Shown here: positions 1 through 6,103 of the stretch, piece by piece
Layout: every line of letters begins with the position of its first letter
Position numbering within the stretch: the stretch's first letter is position 1
Assembly: GCA_003506635.1 (NCBI GenBank)
Contig: DNZB01000066.1
Coordinates: forward strand, 1-8,346
DNA length: 8,346 bases
Reading direction: 5' to 3'
Source of the DNA: Parvularcula sp.
GTDB lineage: Bacteria; Pseudomonadota; Alphaproteobacteria; Caulobacterales; Parvularculaceae
Notes under the pieces: generated by a model
Told to the model about the DNA's origin: nothing
The model's input: only the letters and a program-made list of their open reading frames with translations
Databases searched by the model: none
Program-made: the position numbers and the translations under genes

Positions 1-477
1 ACGATCCACTCCTATACCGGCGACCAGCCGACGCTCGACACCATGCACAAGGACCTCTACCGAGCGCGCGCGGCGGCGATGTCGATGATTCCGACCTCGA
101 CGGGCGCGGCGAAGGCCCTCGGCCTTGTCGTGCCGGAGCTTAAAGGGAAGCTCGACGGTTCCTCGATCCGCGTGCCGACGCCGAACGTGTCGGTGGTCGA
201 TCTCGTCTTCGTGCCGAAGCGCGGAACTTCGGTTGAAGAGATCAATCGCGCGATCGTCGAGGCGGCCGACGGGCGCATGAAGGGCGTTCTCGGCTACACC
301 GACAAGCCGCTCGTCTCGTCGGACTTCAACCACGATCCGCATTCCTCGACCTTCGCGCTGAAGCAGACGCAGATCATCGACGGCGGCCTCGTCCGCATCC
401 TCACCTGGTACGACAACGAATGGGGCTTCTCGACGCGGATGGCGGACGTGGCGCTCGAAATGGGCAAACATCTCTAG
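1..477 (+). CDS. gap: Glyceraldehyde-3-phosphate dehydrogenase, C-terminal part (5' end outside window)
   Basis: This is the catalytic-domain end of type I (phosphorylating) GAPDH, which interconverts glyceraldehyde 3-phosphate and 1,3-bisphosphoglycerate with NAD(P) in the cytoplasm. The frame is open from base 1 and gives 158 residues up to a TAG stop. The first residues, TIHSYTGDQ, match the family's TxH segment, so His3 here is the catalytic histidine. The catalytic Cys and the whole nucleotide-binding half lie upstream. Further family blocks are PTSTGAAKA, IRVPTPNVSVVD with the phosphate-binding Arg at about residue 57, MKGVLGYT, and WYDNEWGFS with the conserved Asn at about residue 139. 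The in-frame ATG at 43 is internal and not the start. The pgk ribosome site overlaps the stop codon, so the two genes are almost certainly co-transcribed. Cofactor preference cannot be judged without the N-terminal half. Confidence 0.96.
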   Translation, partial: TIHSYTGDQPTLDTMHKDLYRARAAAMSMIPTSTGAAKALGLVVPELKGKLDGSSIRVPTPNVSVVDLVFVPKRGTSVEEINRAIVEAADGRMKGVLGYTDKPLVSSDFNHDPHSSTFALKQTQIIDGGLVRILTWYDNEWGFSTRMADVALEMGKHL

Positions 478-481
478 GAGG
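476..481 (+). promoter_or_regulatory. Ribosome binding site of pgk, overlapping the gap stop codon
   Basis: A perfect AGGAGG lies 5 nt before the TTG at 487 and shares two bases with the gap TAG stop. It fixes the non-ATG start of pgk, because no ATG occurs in frame until well inside the conserved domain. The arrangement suggests that ribosomes ending on gap help initiation on pgk. Confidence 0.85.
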
Positions 482-486
482 CGCGA

Positions 487-1689
487 TTGTCCGCCTACAA
501 AACGATCGACGATCTTGAAGTCGCGGGCAAGCGCGTCCTTGTGCGCGTCGATTTCAACGTGCCGGCGAAAGACGGCGCCGTGACCGACGCGACGCGGATC
601 GAGCGCGCTTTGCCGACCATTCAGGAGCTGTCGAAGAAGGGCGCCAAGGTCATCCTTCTGTCGCATTTCGGCCGTCCGGGCGGCAAGCGCGACGAGAAGG
701 AATCTTTAAAGCCGGTCGCCAAAAAGCTTGAACAGCTGCTCGGCGGCGGCGTCCTGTTCGCCGAGGATTGCATCGGCGAGGAAGCGAAAAAGGCCGTCAA
801 GAAAATGGTCGGCGGCGATGTCGCCGTGTTCGAGAACACGCGCTTTCACGCGGGCGAGGAAAAGAACGACCCGGAATTCGTCAAGGCGCTCGCCGAAAGC
901 GGCGACGCTTTTGTCAACGACGCCTTCTCCGCCGCGCACCGCGCGCACGCATCGACGGAAGGGCTCGCCCATCTCCTCCCGAGCGCTGCGGGCCGCGCGA
1001 TGGAGATGGAGCTTGATTATCTCTCCGCCGCGCTCGCGAACCCTCAGCGTCCGATGATGGCGATCGTCGGCGGCGCCAAGGTGTCGACGAAGATCGAAAT
1101 GCTCCTCAATCTCGTCGGAAAGGCGAATGTCCTCGTCGTCGGCGGCGGCATGGCGAACACGTTCCTGTTCGCGAAGGGGATGAGCGTCGGCAAGTCCTTG
1201 TGCGAACCGATGCTCGCTGACACGGCGCGTGAGATCATGGCGCAGGCGTCAGCTTCGGGCTGCGAGATCGTGCTGCCCACCGACGTCGTCGTCGCCAAGG
1301 AATTCAAAGAGCACGCCGAACACCATGTGCGCCCCGCGACTGCGGTCGCGGCGGACGAGATGATCCTCGATGTCGGCCCCGACACGGTCAACGAAATCGC
1401 CGCGCGCCTCGACGCCGCCAGAACGCTCGTCTGGAACGGACCGCTCGGCGCGTTTGAAACGCGCCCCTTCGACACCGCGACGCTTGAGGCCGCGCGCTAC
1501 GCCGCGCGCCGCGTGAAGGACGCCGGTCTCGTCGCCGTCGCCGGCGGCGGCGACACGGTCGCAGCCCTTGTCGCAGCGGGGGTCGAGGAAGGTTTCACCT
1601 ATGTCTCGACCGCGGGCGGCGCCTTCCTTGAATGGCTCGAAGGCAAGGAATTGCCCGGCGTCGCCGCGCTCAGGAAATCAGCCAGTTAA
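487..1689 (+). CDS. pgk: Phosphoglycerate kinase
   Basis: This cytoplasmic kinase transfers the acyl phosphate of 1,3-bisphosphoglycerate to ADP, giving 3-phosphoglycerate and ATP, and runs in reverse in gluconeogenesis or CO2 fixation. The 400-residue length is normal for a bacterial PGK. The N-terminal substrate domain shows RVDFNVP (20-26), SHFGRP (59-64), ENTRFH (116-121) and [13 protein letters not shown] (145-157), the basic/histidine phosphoglycerate-binding blocks. The C-terminal nucleotide domain shows GGAKVSTK (195-202), WNGPLGAFE (316-324, usually GPMGVFE), GGGDT (353-357) and STAGGA (374-379). The start is TTG at 487, chosen because a perfect AGGAGG sits 5 nt upstream and the protein then begins with the usual short lead into the first beta strand. 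It follows gap by 9 nt and precedes the aldolase gene by 18 nt. Nothing appears truncated or missing. Confidence 0.98.
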   Translation: MSAYKTIDDLEVAGKRVLVRVDFNVPAKDGAVTDATRIERALPTIQELSKKGAKVILLSHFGRPGGKRDEKESLKPVAKKLEQLLGGGVLFAEDCIGEEAKKAVKKMVGGDVAVFENTRFHAGEEKNDPEFVKALAESGDAFVNDAFSAAHRAHASTEGLAHLLPSAAGRAMEMELDYLSAALANPQRPMMAIVGGAKVSTKIEMLLNLVGKANVLVVGGGMANTFLFAKGMSVGKSLCEPMLADTAREIMAQASASGCEIVLPTDVVVAKEFKEHAEHHVRPATAVAADEMILDVGPDTVNEIAARLDAARTLVWNGPLGAFETRPFDTATLEAARYAARRVKDAGLVAVAGGGDTVAALVAAGVEEGFTYVSTAGGAFLEWLEGKELPGVAALRKSAS

Positions 1690-1707
1690 CGCATTCGGGA
1701 GGGGAAG

Positions 1708-2748
1708 ATGCAACTCGACGTTCTCAACAAGATCGCTGTCGCCATGGTCGCCCCCGGCAAGGGCATTCTGGCGGCCGATGAATCCTCTTCGACGATCAAG
1801 AAGCGCTTTGACGCGATCGGCGTTGAATCGACGCCGGACAATCGCCGCGATTATCGCGAGATGCTGTTCCGCACGAAAGAGGCGATGGAGAACTATATCT
1901 CCGGCGTCATCCTTTATGACGAAACGATCCGTCAGACGGCGAAAGACGGGACGCCGCTTGTAAAGCTGATCGAGCAGGCGGGCGCGATCCCCGGCATCAA
2001 GGTCGACGCCGGCGCCAAGGCGCTCGCCGCCTTTCCGGGCGAGCAGGTGACCGAAGGGCTCGACGGGCTGCGCGAACGGCTCGCCGAATATCATGGGCTC
2101 GGCGCGCGGTTCGCCAAATGGCGCGCCGTCATCGATATCGGCCGCAACGGCAGCCGCGCCATGCCGTCCTATGGCTGCCTGCGCGCGAATATCCACGCGC
2201 TCGGACGTTATGCGGCGCTGTGCCAGGAAGCGGGCATCGTGCCGATTGTCGAGCCTGAGGTTCTGATGGACGGCGATCACGACATCGACCGCTGCTTCGA
2301 GGTGACGGAAATGACCCTCGGGCTGCTCTTTGAAGAGCTCTATTTCGCGCGCGTGGCGCTCGAAGGGACGATCCTCAAGCCCAACATGGTCATCGCCGGC
2401 AAGAAGTCGCCGAAACAGGCGCCGACAGCCGAGATCGCGGAAAAAACCGTGCGCTGCTTCCGCCGCGCCGTGCCCGCCGCGGTGCCGGGAATCGTGTTCT
2501 TGTCGGGCGGCCAGTCTGACGAGGAAGCGACGGCGAACCTGAACGCCATGAACGCAGGCTATCGCAATGTGATGCCGTGGGCGCTCTCCTTCTCCTATGG
2601 ACGCGCGTTGCAGGCCGCGCCGCAAAAGGCGTGGAGCGGCAAGGCGGAGAATGTTCCCGCCGGCCAACGCGCCTTTGCGCACCGTGCGAAAATGAACTCG
2701 CTCGCGCAAGCTGGCGAATGGTCGGACGGGCTTGAAAAGGCGGCCTAA
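1708..2748 (+). CDS. fba: Class I fructose-bisphosphate aldolase (eukaryote-like type)
   Basis: This is a Schiff-base aldolase cleaving fructose 1,6-bisphosphate to dihydroxyacetone phosphate and glyceraldehyde 3-phosphate, and it needs no metal. It has 346 residues, slightly shorter than the animal enzyme, and lacks the animal C-terminal Tyr tail. Active-site residues can be matched to muscle aldolase: Asp24 in LAADES, Lys98 in IKVDAG, Lys137 in FAKWRAV, Glu182 in VPIVEPEVL, the Schiff-base Lys224 in ILKPNM, and Arg299 in SFSYGRAL. The SGGQSDEEAT block (266-275) binds phosphate. The ATG at 1708 has GGGAGGGG about 3 nt upstream. It is the last gene of the gap-pgk-fba run and ends 4 nt before the stop of a convergent small gene. 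It is clearly not the class II metal enzyme and not the E. coli FbaB/DhnA type. The symbol is generic; rhizobial annotations vary (fba, fbaB, fda). Confidence 0.96.
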   Translation: MQLDVLNKIAVAMVAPGKGILAADESSSTIKKRFDAIGVESTPDNRRDYREMLFRTKEAMENYISGVILYDETIRQTAKDGTPLVKLIEQAGAIPGIKVDAGAKALAAFPGEQVTEGLDGLRERLAEYHGLGARFAKWRAVIDIGRNGSRAMPSYGCLRANIHALGRYAALCQEAGIVPIVEPEVLMDGDHDIDRCFEVTEMTLGLLFEELYFARVALEGTILKPNMVIAGKKSPKQAPTAEIAEKTVRCFRRAVPAAVPGIVFLSGGQSDEEATANLNAMNAGYRNVMPWALSFSYGRALQAAPQKAWSGKAENVPAGQRAFAHRAKMNSLAQAGEWSDGLEKAA

Positions 2749-2752
2749 ACGA

Positions 2753-2950
2753 TTACTTCGCGCAGCCGCAACGGGTCGCCGCCGCCGTCATCAGCGCGGC
2801 GACGGCGATGAGGAACATTCCGAAGCCGAACAGCCGCCAGGCCGCCGACACATCGGCGCCGAGCGCAAAGGCCGCCATCGGAAAAAGCTGGACGAGAAGC
2901 GCCAGCGCGCAACAAGAAAGTCCTGCCGTCAGCAAATGTCCGGTCGCCAT
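2753..2950 (-). CDS. Small two-helix membrane protein, function unknown
   Basis: This 65-residue protein has two hydrophobic stretches, about residues 6-31 and 38-59, so it should be a small inner-membrane hairpin protein. It has a Cys pair in the first helix (SCCAL) and ends in RCGCAK, giving two cysteine pairs near opposite ends. I do not recognise a family. Evidence that it is real: GAAGGGGA lies 6 nt before the ATG on this strand, third codon positions are strongly G/C as in neighbouring genes, and it fills the gap between fba and thiD neatly. Its stop is 4 nt from the fba stop (convergent) and its start faces thiD across 77 nt. An overlapping frame starting at 2966 on the same strand is Arg-rich and lacks these signals. 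Metal or redox binding by the cysteines is only a guess. Confidence 0.62.
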   Translation of the reverse strand: MATGHLLTAGLSCCALALLVQLFPMAAFALGADVSAAWRLFGFGMFLIAVAALMTAAATRCGCAK

Positions 2951-3011
2951 CGCGCGTCCCCTTCATTAGGATTTGAAGCCGTCATGCTCGCCGGCGAAGA
3001 CGGCGCGAGTT

Positions 3012-3019
3012 GGGAAGGA
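3012..3019 (+). promoter_or_regulatory. Ribosome binding site deciding the thiD start
   Basis: GGGAAGGA ends 8 nt before the GTG at 3028. The in-frame TTG at 3010 overlaps this site and so cannot use it, which makes GTG 3028 the better start. Confidence 0.7.
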
Positions 3020-3027
3020 ATGCGGCG

Positions 3028-3831
3028 GTGAAAGGACGCGTTCTGATTATCGCCGGATCCGACCCTTCGGGCGGGGCGGGCGTGCAAGCGGACATCAAGA
3101 CCGTGACGGCGCTTGGCGGTTACGCCGCGACGGCGATCACCGCGCTCACCGTCCAGAACACGACGGGCGTCAGCGCCGTTCACGCGGTCCCGCCCGCGAC
3201 GATCGCCGCTCAGATCGCCGCCGTTCTCGGCGACATCGGCGCTGACGCGATCAAGATCGGCATGATCGGCGACAAGGCGGCGGGCATTGCGATCGCTGAT
3301 GCGATCGCGTTTCACGCAACCGCGATTCCGGTGGTTCTCGATCCGGTGCTGATCGCAACCTCCGGCGATGCGCTCGCCGGCGAAGGCGTCGCGGGCCTGA
3401 TCCTCGAACGCCTGACGCCGCTCGCCGCCGTCATCACCCCAAATGCGGATGAAGCGCGGGCGCTGACCGGGCTCGCGATCAATTCAGCGGCGGACCTTGT
3501 CGCCGCGGGCGAGGCGCTGATGCGACGCGGCGCGACGGCGGCGCTCGTCAAGGGCGGGCACTTGGAGGGCGCTGTCGTCGAAGACGCGCTCGTCACGCAT
3601 GGCGGCGCTGAAATCTTTTGCAGCGCCCGTATCGGCGTGCGCGCGCTGCACGGCACGGGCTGCACGCTCGCCTCCGCCGTCGCGACGGGCCTCGCGCAAG
3701 GAATGCCGCTTCGCGCCGCGGTGAAACGCGCGATCGAATATGTGCAAGGCGCGATCGCCCATGCGCCGGGCTTCGGCGCGGGCGCCGCCCCGCTCGACCA
3801 CGCGTGGATGCTGAAGGGCGAGCGGGACTAA
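3028..3831 (+). CDS. thiD: Hydroxymethylpyrimidine / phosphomethylpyrimidine kinase
   Basis: ThiD phosphorylates 4-amino-5-hydroxymethyl-2-methylpyrimidine twice to give HMP-PP, the pyrimidine half used in thiamine phosphate synthesis; it is a cytoplasmic ribokinase-fold enzyme. The 267 residues are typical. Visible blocks: AGSDPSGGAGVQADIKT (9-25), the substrate-side ALTVQNTTGV (39-48), DAIKIGMIGD (73-82), VVLDPVLIATSGDALAGE (102-119, usually VVLDPVMVAKSG), ITPNADEA (136-143), ALVKGGH (172-178), and the catalytic anion-hole motif HGTGCTL (208-214) with Cys212. GTG at 3028 is preferred over TTG at 3010 because the ribosome site lies between them and family members begin just before the first beta strand. 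No other thiamine gene is in the window and no thiamine riboswitch is visible upstream. The gene looks intact and single. Confidence 0.95.
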   Translation: MKGRVLIIAGSDPSGGAGVQADIKTVTALGGYAATAITALTVQNTTGVSAVHAVPPATIAAQIAAVLGDIGADAIKIGMIGDKAAGIAIADAIAFHATAIPVVLDPVLIATSGDALAGEGVAGLILERLTPLAAVITPNADEARALTGLAINSAADLVAAGEALMRRGATAALVKGGHLEGAVVEDALVTHGGAEIFCSARIGVRALHGTGCTLASAVATGLAQGMPLRAAVKRAIEYVQGAIAHAPGFGAGAAPLDHAWMLKGERD

Positions 3832-3925
3832 GGCGCCGTTCGGTTTTTCTCCGTTGCGGGTCAACGGGGCCAAGCCTACGAATCGAGGTGTCGGCGCCGT
3901 TGATGCGACATTTGCGCTCGCCCCG

Positions 3926-3969
3926 CATCCTTCGTGACGCGCGCGACGGAGCGCGCCCCTCAGGATGAA
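3926..3969 (-). repeat. Palindromic intergenic repeat, copy A (inverted)
   Basis: Read on the minus strand, this 44-nt element starts TTCATCCTGAGG and ends GTCACGAAGGATG. Between them lies a GC-rich hairpin, GCGCGC-TCCGTC-GCGCGC. The outer CATCC/GGATG ends are complementary, so the whole unit can fold. It shares both flanks with copy B on the opposite strand. I recall similar short elements scattered between genes in many Hyphomicrobiales genomes but cannot give a family name. Confidence 0.8.
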
Positions 3970-3994
3970 GGAATGAGTTTTGAACCGAGACTTC

Positions 3995-4039
3995 TTCATC
4001 CCGAGGAGCGGCCTTCTTCAGGCCGCGTCACGAAGGATG
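3995..4039 (+). repeat. Palindromic intergenic repeat, copy B
   Basis: This 45-nt element starts TTCATCCCGAGG and ends GTCACGAAGGATG, matching copy A at the flanks. Its internal stem is different in sequence, GCGGCCT-TCTTC-AGGCCGC, a perfect 7-bp stem with a 5-nt loop. Conserved ends with a changed but still paired core indicate selection or replication of a folded structure rather than chance. It ends 40 nt before the phzF-like start codon. Confidence 0.82.
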
Positions 4040-4079
4040 AGTCGCCGGGACCACTGTTAAGAAATGAAAGGACTGCTTC

Positions 4080-4967
4080 ATGCCGCGCTTTGATTACGAA
4101 GTTTTCGACGTTTTCACCGGCGCGCGGTTTCAGGGAAACCAGCTCGCGGTGGTGGCCGACGCGCGCGGCCTCTCAACCGCCGACATGCAGACGATCACCC
4201 GGGAGTTCAATCTGTCGGAGACGGTTTTCGTCCTGCCGCCGGAAAACCCGCAGAACACCGCGCGCGTGCGCATCTTCACGCTCGGCTATGAAATGGCGTT
4301 CGCCGGCCATCCGACCGTCGGCGTGGCGATTTCAATCGCGCGCGCGCGCAAGCTGAGCGGCGATCTGCGGCTCGAATTGAATGCGGGGCTTTTCCCGGTG
4401 CGCGTCGATCTCGACCGGCCTGCCGCTTTTGCCGAGTTCCAAAACCCGAACTTGCCCGCCGAGCGCGGCAAGGCCCCTGACGCCGGCCTCATCGAGGCGG
4501 CGATGTCTCTGCCCGCGGGCGCAATCGAACGCGACGCGCATCGCCCGCGCATCGTCGGCGCCGGCGCAAACTTTCTCTATGCGAAGGCGCGCCTTGCGGA
4601 TGTCCGCCGTGCGAAGCTCAATCCGGGCGCCTTCGACGCGCTCGACCTTCACGAGACGGTCGGCGTTCTTCTTTATGCGGATGGCGGCGAGGCCGCAGAT
4701 GCGCGCTTTCATGTTCGCATGTTCGCGCCGAACGCCGGCATTCCCGAAGACCCCGCGACGGGCGGCGCTGCGGCGGGCCTTCCCGGACAAATCGCGCTCG
4801 CTGGCGCGCTGAAGGACGGGACCGATCGCTGGGTGATTGAACAAGGCTTCGAGATGGACCGGCCGAGCCGCATTCACGCGACGGTCGAAGCGCATGGCGG
4901 CGCGGTCAAATCCGTCCGCATCGGCGGCGAGGCTGTGCCGGTGATGAAGGGTCAGCTCGACTTCTGA
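4080..4967 (+). CDS. PhzF-family isomerase-like protein
   Basis: This belongs to the PhzF/diaminopimelate-epimerase-fold family. PhzF itself isomerises trans-2,3-dihydro-3-hydroxyanthranilate in phenazine synthesis, but most members in organisms without other phz genes, as here, have unknown substrates. It has 295 residues, the usual length. Family marks: VFDVFTGARFQGNQLAVV (8-25), the catalytic Glu47 in NLSETVFV, FTLGYEMAFAGHPTVGVA (66-83; more usually FTP..E.PFAGHPT), and EDPATGGAAAGLPG (223-236; usually EDPATGSA.G). The two halves repeat the same fold. The ATG at 4080 has AAAGGA 7 nt upstream. It follows the repeat-filled spacer and overlaps tail-to-tail by 16 bp with the transporter gene. 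No phenazine or other pathway gene is nearby, so no substrate is proposed. Confidence 0.9.
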   Translation: MPRFDYEVFDVFTGARFQGNQLAVVADARGLSTADMQTITREFNLSETVFVLPPENPQNTARVRIFTLGYEMAFAGHPTVGVAISIARARKLSGDLRLELNAGLFPVRVDLDRPAAFAEFQNPNLPAERGKAPDAGLIEAAMSLPAGAIERDAHRPRIVGAGANFLYAKARLADVRRAKLNPGAFDALDLHETVGVLLYADGGEAADARFHVRMFAPNAGIPEDPATGGAAAGLPGQIALAGALKDGTDRWVIEQGFEMDRPSRIHATVEAHGGAVKSVRIGGEAVPVMKGQLDF

Positions 4968-5932
4968 AGCGCAGCGGCGGCGAGCGCCGGAACGGTTCGC
5001 GCCCGCCGCTGGCTGATCGCGACGCCGGCGAAAATGAGCGCCAGCGCGGCGAAGACATGAAGGTCCAGCCGCTCGCCGAACAGAACAGCGCCCGCGACCA
5101 CCGCGAAAAGCGGCACGATATAATTCGCCAGCGCCATGAACGAGGCGCCGGCGCGGCGGATGATGACGATGATGATGACGCCGGCGAGCGCGGTCGGTCC
5201 GGCGCCCAGCGCGACGATGCTGATGACGCTTTTCGCCGACCAGGAACCGGGATCGAGCGGCGTCAGGAAAAGTCCCGGCGTCGCAAAGACCGCGCCCATC
5301 AGCACGATGCCGGCTGAAAAGACGATCCGCCGCGCCGGCGGCGCCCGCCGCGACATCACCGCCGATGCGGCGTAAAGGAGCGTCGCGAGCAGAAGGCCCG
5401 TCTGCGCCGCCAGGTTTGAGCCGGAAATTCCGGCGATTGCTTCGGGCCCCATCAGGACGAGAACGCCGGCCGCGGCGAGAATGAAACCGGCGATTTTCGA
5501 AGGCGTAAGGCGTTCATCGGCAAACAGCGCCGCAAGCAGCAGCGTCCAGATCGGCATGAACGCCATATAGACCCCCGCAAGGCCAGAGGGTACGAATTGC
5601 TGCGCCCACGGAAAGATGAAGAAAGGAATCGTGTACCCGACGAGCCCGACCATTGCCATCGAGATCCATAGCCGGTGCGGGCGAGGACCGCGATCCGTCC
5701 GTACAAGGAGCGGTGGAAATCGACGGCCCTTGGCGCGCATCGCCGCGTAAAGGACGATCGCCGCCAGCCACAAACGCCCGATCGTGACGATCGCCGGCGG
5801 CGCCGTTTCAAGCGCCATGTGAATGAACATGAAGGACGACCCGCCCATCGCGGCAAGGCCCGCAAGCAGCATCCAGTCGAACGGCCCGGCCTCGGCCGGG
5901 CCTTTCCCCTTGATCGGGGCGGCGGAAGTCAT
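4952..5932 (-). CDS. EamA/DMT-superfamily transporter (probable metabolite exporter)
   Basis: This 326-residue inner-membrane protein has ten predicted helices, at about residues 20-40, 46-65, 88-107, 116-138, 147-163, 177-193, 203-223, 234-257, 263-285 and 292-307, forming the two tandem EamA repeats. Characteristic pieces are [21 protein letters not shown] (124-144) closing the first repeat and [21 protein letters not shown] (269-289) in the second. Known relatives (RhtA, YdcZ-like, RarD groups) export amino acids or other small metabolites, but the substrate here cannot be told. The ATG at 5932 has a weak AGGTGA only 3 nt upstream. The first 20 residues are a polar tail encoded partly by a strong DNA palindrome (listed separately). 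It is convergent with the PhzF-like gene and divergent from serC. Confidence 0.93.
   Translation of the reverse strand: MTSAAPIKGKGPAEAGPFDWMLLAGLAAMGGSSFMFIHMALETAPPAIVTIGRLWLAAIVLYAAMRAKGRRFPPLLVRTDRGPRPHRLWISMAMVGLVGYTIPFFIFPWAQQFVPSGLAGVYMAFMPIWTLLLAALFADERLTPSKIAGFILAAAGVLVLMGPEAIAGISGSNLAAQTGLLLATLLYAASAVMSRRAPPARRIVFSAGIVLMGAVFATPGLFLTPLDPGSWSAKSVISIVALGAGPTALAGVIIIVIIRRAGASFMALANYIVPLFAVVAGAVLFGERLDLHVFAALALIFAGVAISQRRARTVPALAAAALQKSS
5883..5902 (-). repeat. Perfect GC palindrome inside the transporter's N-terminal codons
   Basis: GGCCCGGCC and GGCCGGGCC are separated by two bases, giving a 9-bp perfect inverted repeat about 30 nt into the transporter coding region. It encodes part of the polar [11 protein letters not shown] segment before the first helix. 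In the mRNA it could fold close to the initiation region. It is followed on the plus strand by only three T residues, so it is not called a terminator. Confidence 0.7.
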
Positions 5933-6010
5933 CGGTCACCTGAAGGAGCGGGCGGAAGGCGTTGGCGGAAAATGCTCCGCGTGGCGCTTTGTTGCAATGC
6001 AAAAATTCTG

Positions 6011-6016
6011 TTGACC
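6011..6016 (+). promoter_or_regulatory. Possible -35 element of the serC-serA promoter
   Basis: TTGACC fits the -35 consensus of alphaproteobacterial housekeeping promoters. Transcription from it would start at roughly 6045, just before the leader structure. No good -10 box is seen at the expected distance (CGAGAG at 6034-6039), so this is a weak call. Confidence 0.25.
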
Positions 6017-6052
6017 GGCGCTGCGCTTCTGAACGAGAGTGTGCGCGGGCCA

Positions 6053-6103
6053 CGCCTCCCCAACGGGGCGCGACCCATCTGCAAGGATGGGAGTGACAAG
6101 ATG
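6053..6103 (+). ncRNA. serC leader RNA (cis-regulatory, two tandem hairpins)
   Basis: Hairpin 1 pairs CGC (6053-6055) with GCG (6070-6072) and CCCC (6058-6061) with GGGG (6065-6068), loop AAC. Hairpin 2 pairs CCCATC (6074-6079) with GATGGG (6086-6091), loop TGCAAG. The 3' arm of hairpin 2 overlaps the ribosome site (AGGA at 6084-6087 and GGAG at 6090-6093), and the serC ATG follows at 6101. This agrees with the Rfam serC leader as I remember it: alphaproteobacterial, upstream of serC-serA, final stem overlapping the serC ribosome site. Inference: folding of hairpin 2 lowers translation of serC. The ligand or trigger, if any, is not known to me. Confidence 0.8.

Larger units (their letters stand above)
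3832..4079 (+). other. Non-coding spacer between thiD and the phzF-like gene
   Basis: This 248-bp stretch has no convincing coding frame. It contains GGCGCCGTT twice as a direct repeat (3832-3840 and 3893-3901), a small hairpin CCGTTG-CGGGT-CAACGG (3851-3867), and an inverted pair of palindromic repeats (listed separately). The T-run at 3844-3848 lies before, not after, the hairpin, so no intrinsic terminator can be called. No clear promoter was found for the downstream gene. Confidence 0.6.

Noticed and set aside
1678..2709. Long open frame (343 codons) on the minus strand opposite the aldolase gene
   Set aside because: It mirrors the fba gene, is rich in Arg, His and Asp, and resembles no protein. 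It is the usual shadow frame in GC-rich DNA.
3010..3027. TTG at 3010 as the thiD start
   Set aside because: It overlaps the ribosome site and adds six residues not expected in the family. GTG 3028 is correctly spaced.
2951..3027. Thiamine (TPP) riboswitch upstream of thiD
   Set aside because: The 77-nt spacer is too short and lacks the conserved THI-box blocks such as CTGAGA.
3842..3867. Intrinsic terminator after thiD (T-run and hairpin)
   Set aside because: The T-run precedes the hairpin on the plus strand, and on the minus strand the hairpin is followed by A residues, so neither direction gives a hairpin followed by U's.
4080..4967. Phenazine biosynthesis gene cluster suggested by the PhzF-like protein
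   Set aside because: No other phz genes are present. PhzF-like proteins are widespread in genomes that make no phenazines.
5675..6100. Upstream extension of the serC reading frame giving a 529-residue protein
   Set aside because: The extra 142 residues are Arg/Gly-rich, lie antisense to the transporter and run through the leader RNA. The SerC family starts at about the ATG at 6101, which has its own ribosome site.
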